From an uncultured Eubacteriaceae bacterium (GTDB lineage Bacteria > Bacillota > Clostridia > Eubacteriales > Eubacteriaceae), in assembly GCA_947630385.1 (NCBI GenBank), contig CANRHG010000018.1, positions 1 through 18,072 of the forward strand: DNA of 18,072 bases, given 5' to 3'. A model generated the notes under the pieces. That model ran no database searches, was not told where the DNA came from, and saw only the letters and a list, made by a program, of their open reading frames with translations. Position numbers and translations under genes: made by a program. Below, in pieces: positions 14,670 to 18,072 of this stretch; position 1 is the stretch's first letter, and every line of letters starts with the position of its first letter.

Positions 14670-15812
14670 TCACCCCGGACCTTGGTCCGGGCAATCAAAG
14701 GTTGGAGGTCTGCCCTGAGCAGACCGACCGCACAACTGGACAGCCGCAAACCCACTTCCTTTCAGGTGGTGGGTAGTTGATAGACTTTCGATCTCCTCTT
14801 TAAGCGCTTCCAGAATCTGACTTTCTTCTACGCTTTTAATGACCTCTCCCTTTTTAAAGATGACGGCTTTACCCTTTCCTCCCGCAACACCGATGTCGGC
14901 TTCTTTTGCCTCTCCGGGACCGTTTACGACGCAACCCATAACGGCTACTTTGATGTCCTTATCGGTAGTTTCAAGAAGTTTTTGTACCTTTTCGGCCAGA
15001 CCGATCAAATCGATCTCGGTTCGTCCACAGGTCGGGCACGAAATCAGCTCCGGCCCGGAATTTTTAAGATTTAAAAACTTTAAGATTTTTTTGGCCGCCT
15101 CAACTTCTTCAACGGGATTTCCCGTGATCGAAACGCGGATCGTGTCGCCGATCCCGTCGTTTAAAAGACCACCAAAGGCGAGCGCCGACTTTATGACCGC
15201 GTCTTCCTTAAGACCGGCCTCGGTCACCCCAAGGTGAATGGGATAGGGGAAACGCTTAGCGATGAGGCGGTTGACCTCTATGGTGTCACGGACGTTTGAG
15301 GATTTTACCGACAAAACGATATCGTCAAAGCCTTTTTCTTCAAACAACTTAATCTTTTTTTCTAGCGACTCGACTAGACCTTCCGGGGTAACTCTCCCGT
15401 ACTTTTCCAGGATCTCTTTTTCAAGTGTTCCCGAGTTCACGCCGATTCGAATCGGGATTTTATATTCCTGTGCTTTTTTTATGATGCGCTCGATGTCATC
15501 GTCCTTTAAATTTCCCGGATTGATGCGAATCTTGTCGGCGCCGTTTTCAATGGCTAAAAGGGCCAGCTCGGGATCAAAATGAATGTCCGCGATCAGCGGG
15601 ATGTGAATTCTTTCTTTGATTTTAGGTAGAGCCAGTGCCGCTTCTTTGTCCGGGACCGCCACACGGATGATCTCACAACCGTGATCTTCCAGTTCCAAAA
15701 TCTGGGCCACGGTTTCCTCAACGTCGTGCGTTTTGGTGTTGGTCATCGACTGTATAGCGACCGGTCGTGCGCCGCCGATTATTTTATCCCCAATTTTTAT
15801 ACTTTTTGTCAT
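14670..15812 (-). CDS. ispG: 4-hydroxy-3-methylbut-2-en-1-yl diphosphate synthase (IspG/GcpE)
   Basis: Iron-sulphur enzyme of the MEP isoprenoid pathway; reductively converts MEcPP to HMBPP. The 380-aa frame holds a complete IspG: TIM-barrel part with RPVAIQSMTNTKTHD, LIADIHFDP (73-81), KIRINPGN and HLGVTEAG, then the [4Fe-4S] domain with C259 and C262 (SCPTCGR), C294 (GCVVNGPGE) and E301. Family proteins usually end close to residue 343 here (ALKEEIESL); the remaining roughly 36 residues (TTHHLKGSGFAAVQLCG...) are encoded by hairpin repeat DNA and have no counterpart I know. GAGGT lies 7 bases before the ATG, which overlaps the rseP stop (ATGA). No frameshift is needed to explain the tail: the frame simply stays open through the repeats to TGA at 14672. 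Confidence 0.95.
   Translation of the reverse strand: MTKSIKIGDKIIGGARPVAIQSMTNTKTHDVEETVAQILELEDHGCEIIRVAVPDKEAALALPKIKERIHIPLIADIHFDPELALLAIENGADKIRINPGNLKDDDIERIIKKAQEYKIPIRIGVNSGTLEKEILEKYGRVTPEGLVESLEKKIKLFEEKGFDDIVLSVKSSNVRDTIEVNRLIAKRFPYPIHLGVTEAGLKEDAVIKSALAFGGLLNDGIGDTIRVSITGNPVEEVEAAKKILKFLNLKNSGPELISCPTCGRTEIDLIGLAEKVQKLLETTDKDIKVAVMGCVVNGPGEAKEADIGVAGGKGKAVIFKKGEVIKSVEESQILEALKEEIESLSTTHHLKGSGFAAVQLCGRSAQGRPPTFDCPDQGPG
14674..14691. repeat. near-perfect palindrome at the ispG stop codon
   Basis: 8-bp arms CCCGGACC / GGTCCGGG separated by TT. It directly precedes (in the transcribed direction) the ispG stop. No T tract follows on either strand, so it is not a standard terminator; it could act as a 3'-end protector or processing site of the mRNA. 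Confidence 0.6.
14707..14725. repeat. perfect hairpin inside the ispG tail
   Basis: 7-bp stem GGTCTGC (14707-14713) / GCAGACC (14719-14725), 5-base loop. It is translated as part of the extra IspG C-terminus. Confidence 0.6.
14742..14785. repeat. module C of the 38-base repeat (inside the ispG frame)
   Basis: The unit is 14748-14785, aligning without gaps to modules A and B over AAACCCA, CC(T) at positions 11-13, and the late GGG. It is preceded by GCCGC like the closing stem of module B. ACCCACTTCC (14750-14759) pairs with GGTGGTGGGT (14765-14774) over 9 of 10 positions with a 5-base loop. On the coding strand it encodes about TTHHLKGSGF of IspG. Confidence 0.6.
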
Positions 15813-16615
15813 TGCAAAAACCTCAGTACATCCTGGAACATAACGTAAGCAGCAAGCCCCAGTAAGAGGACGTAGCTGGTTAGAATAAGTCCCCCTTTTA
15901 AGCGTTCACTCACGGCGTTACCTTTGAGCTTTTCGAGTACGAGAAATAAAATTTGGCCCCCATCTAGGGCCGGTATCGGAAGAAGGTTAAAGATCCCAAG
16001 ATTTATGGAAATCATGGCCGTAAACAAAAGAAAGAAAATAAGGCCGTAGCTGTAAAAATCACCGACGATCTTGACGATCCCTACCGGACCCGTTAAATCG
16101 TTGACGCTGGCTTCCCCGGTAAAGAGCATTTTGATCGACAAAAAGACGAGCCCAAACATCTCCACAAAAGTTTTTGCCGTTACAGAAAAACTTTCCAAAA
16201 AACCCCGGCCGCTAATTAGAGACGCGATAAAAATGATGATAAAAGCCAGGATAAAATTCATTAAAACGCCGGCGATCAGAACCGTAAAACGGACCCACGC
16301 CGGCTTGTTTATAAAACTCTCGTTCGGATCTAAACTCTCGTCTTCACTTTCAAGCGTCGTCATTCCGTCTAAGAGTTCAACTTCTTCTTGTTTTTTGGTC
16401 TCTTCCTGAAGGCTGCAGTACCCACCGATTGGAAGGGCCCTGACGGAATACAGGGTATTTTCGGTCTGTTTTTGAAACAAGGCCGGTCCCATACCAAGCG
16501 AGAATTCAAGTACGCGAACCCCCGTTAGCCGGGCGGCTAGAAAGTGGCCAAATTCGTGCGTAAGTATAAGAACGCTTAAAATTACAAACGTTATTAAAAT
16601 ATATATCAGTATCAT
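15809..16615 (-). CDS. rseP: RseP/RasP-type site-2 intramembrane metalloprotease, without a PDZ domain
   Basis: Zinc protease that cleaves substrates within the membrane (anti-sigma factors, signal-peptide remnants in relatives). 268 aa, against about 340-420 for typical bacterial members. The active site is complete: HEFGH at 20-24 in the first membrane segment and NLLPIPALDGG (210-220, D218) in the third. Membrane segments: about 1-20, 108-135, 190-212 and 242-262. GPVGIVKI (176-183) is the conserved stretch before the third segment. After the second segment (ends about 135) the sequence goes almost straight to the VNDLTGPVG region; the PDZ domain normally found here is missing. A 30-residue acidic linker (about 71-100) precedes the second segment. 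The start overlaps the cdsA stop by 4 bases (ATGA). Confidence 0.92.
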   Translation of the reverse strand: MILIYILITFVILSVLILTHEFGHFLAARLTGVRVLEFSLGMGPALFQKQTENTLYSVRALPIGGYCSLQEETKKQEEVELLDGMTTLESEDESLDPNESFINKPAWVRFTVLIAGVLMNFILAFIIIFIASLISGRGFLESFSVTAKTFVEMFGLVFLSIKMLFTGEASVNDLTGPVGIVKIVGDFYSYGLIFFLLFTAMISINLGIFNLLPIPALDGGQILFLVLEKLKGNAVSERLKGGLILTSYVLLLGLAAYVMFQDVLRFLQ

Positions 16616-17403
16616 CGAAACAAATAATAGGAAAAGATGTATACGACCGGGATCGTAAAGAGGATCGAGTCAAAGCGGTCGAGAATCCCTCCGTGTCCAG
16701 GCAGGATCTTACCGAAATCTTTTATATCGTAGGTCCGTTTGATGAGCGAAGCGCTCAAATCCCCGATCTGGGACGAAGCCGACGTTATCAGACCGATTAA
16801 TGAAAAGAACGTGGGGTGGATCTCGATCTGAAAATAATACCGCAAAAACAGACCGTATAAAAAGATCACGATAGCGCAGGCGATGAGGCCACAGACCGAT
16901 CCGGCGATCGTCTTGTTGGGACTGATCGGGGTGAGCTTTCTTTTTCCAAACCGCTTTCCTCCATAATAGGCGAAGGTATCGGTAGCAAAAGGAGCCAAAA
17001 AGCAGATCCAGATCATGTATTTCCCATAGACGATGTTGTCGAACATCATTAAAAAGCCGATCAAAAACGGGACGTAGATCAAAAAAAACAGCGTAAGAAC
17101 CGCTCTTAAAAACGAAGGTTCATCACTAAAAACCTCATACATCACGCACAGCATGAAACAGACCACGATCCCAAAGGGAACGGCGTAAAAATCAAATTTC
17201 ATGAGTACCAAAATGATCAGGTTTTGGACGGACAAAAAGAGGTAATTGATCTTTATATCTCCACGGCGCAGCGCGTTTATGTATTCGCCCTGAGCGACGA
17301 AACTCAAAAACACTACGAGCGCCGTTAAAAACCAACCACCCAGATAAAGGATCAAAAAAAGAAGCGGAAGTCCGATGACCGCTGTCAAGACCCGTTTATT
17401 CAC
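16612..17403 (-). CDS. cdsA: phosphatidate cytidylyltransferase (CDP-diglyceride synthase)
   Basis: Makes CDP-diacylglycerol from CTP and phosphatidic acid, the branch point of phospholipid synthesis, in the cytoplasmic membrane. 263 aa, normal length, with about seven to eight hydrophobic segments. The C-terminal family signature is intact at 211-245: SQIGDLSASLIKR, then YDIKDFGKILPGHGG and ILDRFD, with D215, K222-R223, D229, and D242/D245. FAYYGGKRFGKRKLTPISPNKT (about 144-165) is the other conserved cytosolic stretch. The start is GTG (17403), overlapping the uppS stop as GTGA, with GGGGG 6 bases upstream inside uppS. It is followed directly by rseP, where dxr would commonly stand. Confidence 0.95.
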   Translation of the reverse strand: MNKRVLTAVIGLPLLFLILYLGGWFLTALVVFLSFVAQGEYINALRRGDIKINYLFLSVQNLIILVLMKFDFYAVPFGIVVCFMLCVMYEVFSDEPSFLRAVLTLFFLIYVPFLIGFLMMFDNIVYGKYMIWICFLAPFATDTFAYYGGKRFGKRKLTPISPNKTIAGSVCGLIACAIVIFLYGLFLRYYFQIEIHPTFFSLIGLITSASSQIGDLSASLIKRTYDIKDFGKILPGHGGILDRFDSILFTIPVVYIFSYYLFR

Positions 17404-18072
17404 TTTCGTCCCCCATAACGTCTGTCTCTTTTTTGATATTCCTCAACGACCCATTTTAAAAAGTCCGCGTCACAGTCCGGCCAGTAAAGATCCGAAAAAA
17501 TAAACTCCGCGTAAGAATTTTGCCAAAGCATAAAATTACTCAATCTATTTTCACCGGCCGTGCGAACCATAATATCCGGATCCGGGAGATCCGCGGTGTA
17601 AAGGTTTTTAGAAATCAGCTCTTCGGTCACGTCCTCTGCTTTACAGCCCGATGCGACGATGTTTTTTACCGCCTGAACGATCTCGTCCCTTCCCCCGTAA
17701 TCCAGAGCCACGTTTAAGAACAGACCGGTATTGTCCTTGGTCCGTTCCTCCATTGTGACGGCCGCGTCTCTAACCTTTTGTGGAAGCCGGTCGCGCTGGC
17801 CGATCATGCGTACGCGCACGTTTTTGCGGTCGAACTCGTCGATTTCTTTGATAAAATATTCGACCGCAAGCTCCATTAAATAATCGACTTCCTCTTTGTC
17901 GCGTTTCCAGTTCTCCGTCGAAAACGCGTACACGGTCAGGTACTCAATTCCCATCTGCCCGGCCGCTTCCACGACTTTATGAAGCGCTTTCATCCCGGCC
18001 CGGTGCCCGGCTTGTACGGGCAAAAAGCGTTTCTTGGCCCAGCGCCCGTTTCCGTCCATGATGATACCGATG
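17400..18072 (-). CDS. uppS: undecaprenyl diphosphate synthase (partial, lacks only the extreme N-terminus)
   Basis: Cis-prenyltransferase that builds the C55 lipid carrier for peptidoglycan and other envelope polymers by adding isopentenyl units to farnesyl diphosphate. The frame runs past the right edge: IGIIMDGNGRWAKKR precedes and includes the catalytic Asp and phosphate-binding loop, so the real start is some residues beyond base 18072 and the internal Met at 18059 is not the start. Further motifs: AGHRAGMKAL, VYAFSTENWKR, ALDYGGRDEI, DPDIMVRTAGENRLSNFMLWQ and YAEFIFSDLYWPD. Family members usually read RTSGE/GEQRLSNF; Ala replaces Ser here. First visible gene of the leftward cluster; product feeds on the pathway in which IspG works. 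Confidence 0.95.
   Translation of the reverse strand, partial: IGIIMDGNGRWAKKRFLPVQAGHRAGMKALHKVVEAAGQMGIEYLTVYAFSTENWKRDKEEVDYLMELAVEYFIKEIDEFDRKNVRVRMIGQRDRLPQKVRDAAVTMEERTKDNTGLFLNVALDYGGRDEIVQAVKNIVASGCKAEDVTEELISKNLYTADLPDPDIMVRTAGENRLSNFMLWQNSYAEFIFSDLYWPDCDADFLKWVVEEYQKRDRRYGGRK

Noticed and set aside
14674..14691. CCCGGACC/GGTCCGGG palindrome as a terminator for ispG
   Set aside because: No T tract follows on either strand, so it does not meet the criteria of a rho-independent terminator; kept as a repeat instead.
14670..14785. ispG tail as a frameshift or sequencing error
   Set aside because: The conserved part is complete and in frame and no alternative frame restores family sequence; the tail coincides exactly with repeat DNA, so read-through into an insertion is the simpler view.
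14366..14785. CRISPR array
   Set aside because: Unequal spacing (220 and 157 bases), poor identity between units and no cas genes.

Overview
The window looks like chromosome from a Gram-positive anaerobe-type Firmicute (Clostridia/Tissierellia-like). This rests on the PolC-type replicative polymerase, the uppS-cdsA-rseP-ispG-polC gene order, phosphotransferase-type sugar use (a 6-phospho-beta-glucosidase), an acetate kinase, a DegV-family fatty-acid-binding protein, AT-rich spacers around more GC-rich genes, strong GGAGG-like ribosome binding sites, and TTG and GTG starts. Genus cannot be assigned from the sequence alone.

Layout. 1-460 (-) is the N-terminal part of a GH1 6-phospho-beta-glucosidase running off the left edge. 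760-1248 (+) is an unrecognised 162-aa protein with its own terminator. 1471-2394 (-) is a PD-(D/E)XK (Rpn-type) nuclease of the 'recombination-promoting nuclease/putative transposase' family, followed by a 500-base spacer holding a long inverted repeat and the ackA terminator. 2911-4104 (-) is acetate kinase. Divergent from it, 4187-6599 (+) is a two-gene unit: the tRNA-Met cytidine acetate ligase tmcAL overlapping an M29 aminopeptidase, closed by a strong terminator. 7181-9355 (+) is RNase R behind a long structured leader. 9523-10362 (+) is DegV. 10397-18072 (-) is the envelope/isoprenoid/replication cluster uppS-cdsA-rseP-ispG-polC, transcribed leftward; the first four genes overlap by 4 bases each.

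How the genes fit together. UppS makes the C55 lipid carrier, CdsA makes CDP-diacylglycerol, RseP is an intramembrane protease, and IspG is the penultimate enzyme of the MEP pathway that feeds UppS. PolC is the replicative polymerase at the end of the cluster. The dxr gene, which commonly lies between cdsA and rseP in Firmicutes, is absent here: cdsA and rseP overlap directly.

The most unusual part is about 14366-14790, between and into ispG and polC. It holds three imperfect copies, in one orientation, of a 38-base module that begins AAACCCA and folds as a hairpin, plus a degenerate copy of its neighbour and several perfect palindromes. One module supplies the start codon region of polC. Another has been read into the ispG frame and gives IspG a C-terminal tail that the family lacks. 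I cannot match this array to a described RNA or repeat family. Other points worth attention are a possible internal start in the Rpn gene (resembling the intragenic antitoxin arrangement known for E. coli Rpn proteins), a PDZ-less RseP, and the long inverted repeat upstream of the Rpn gene.
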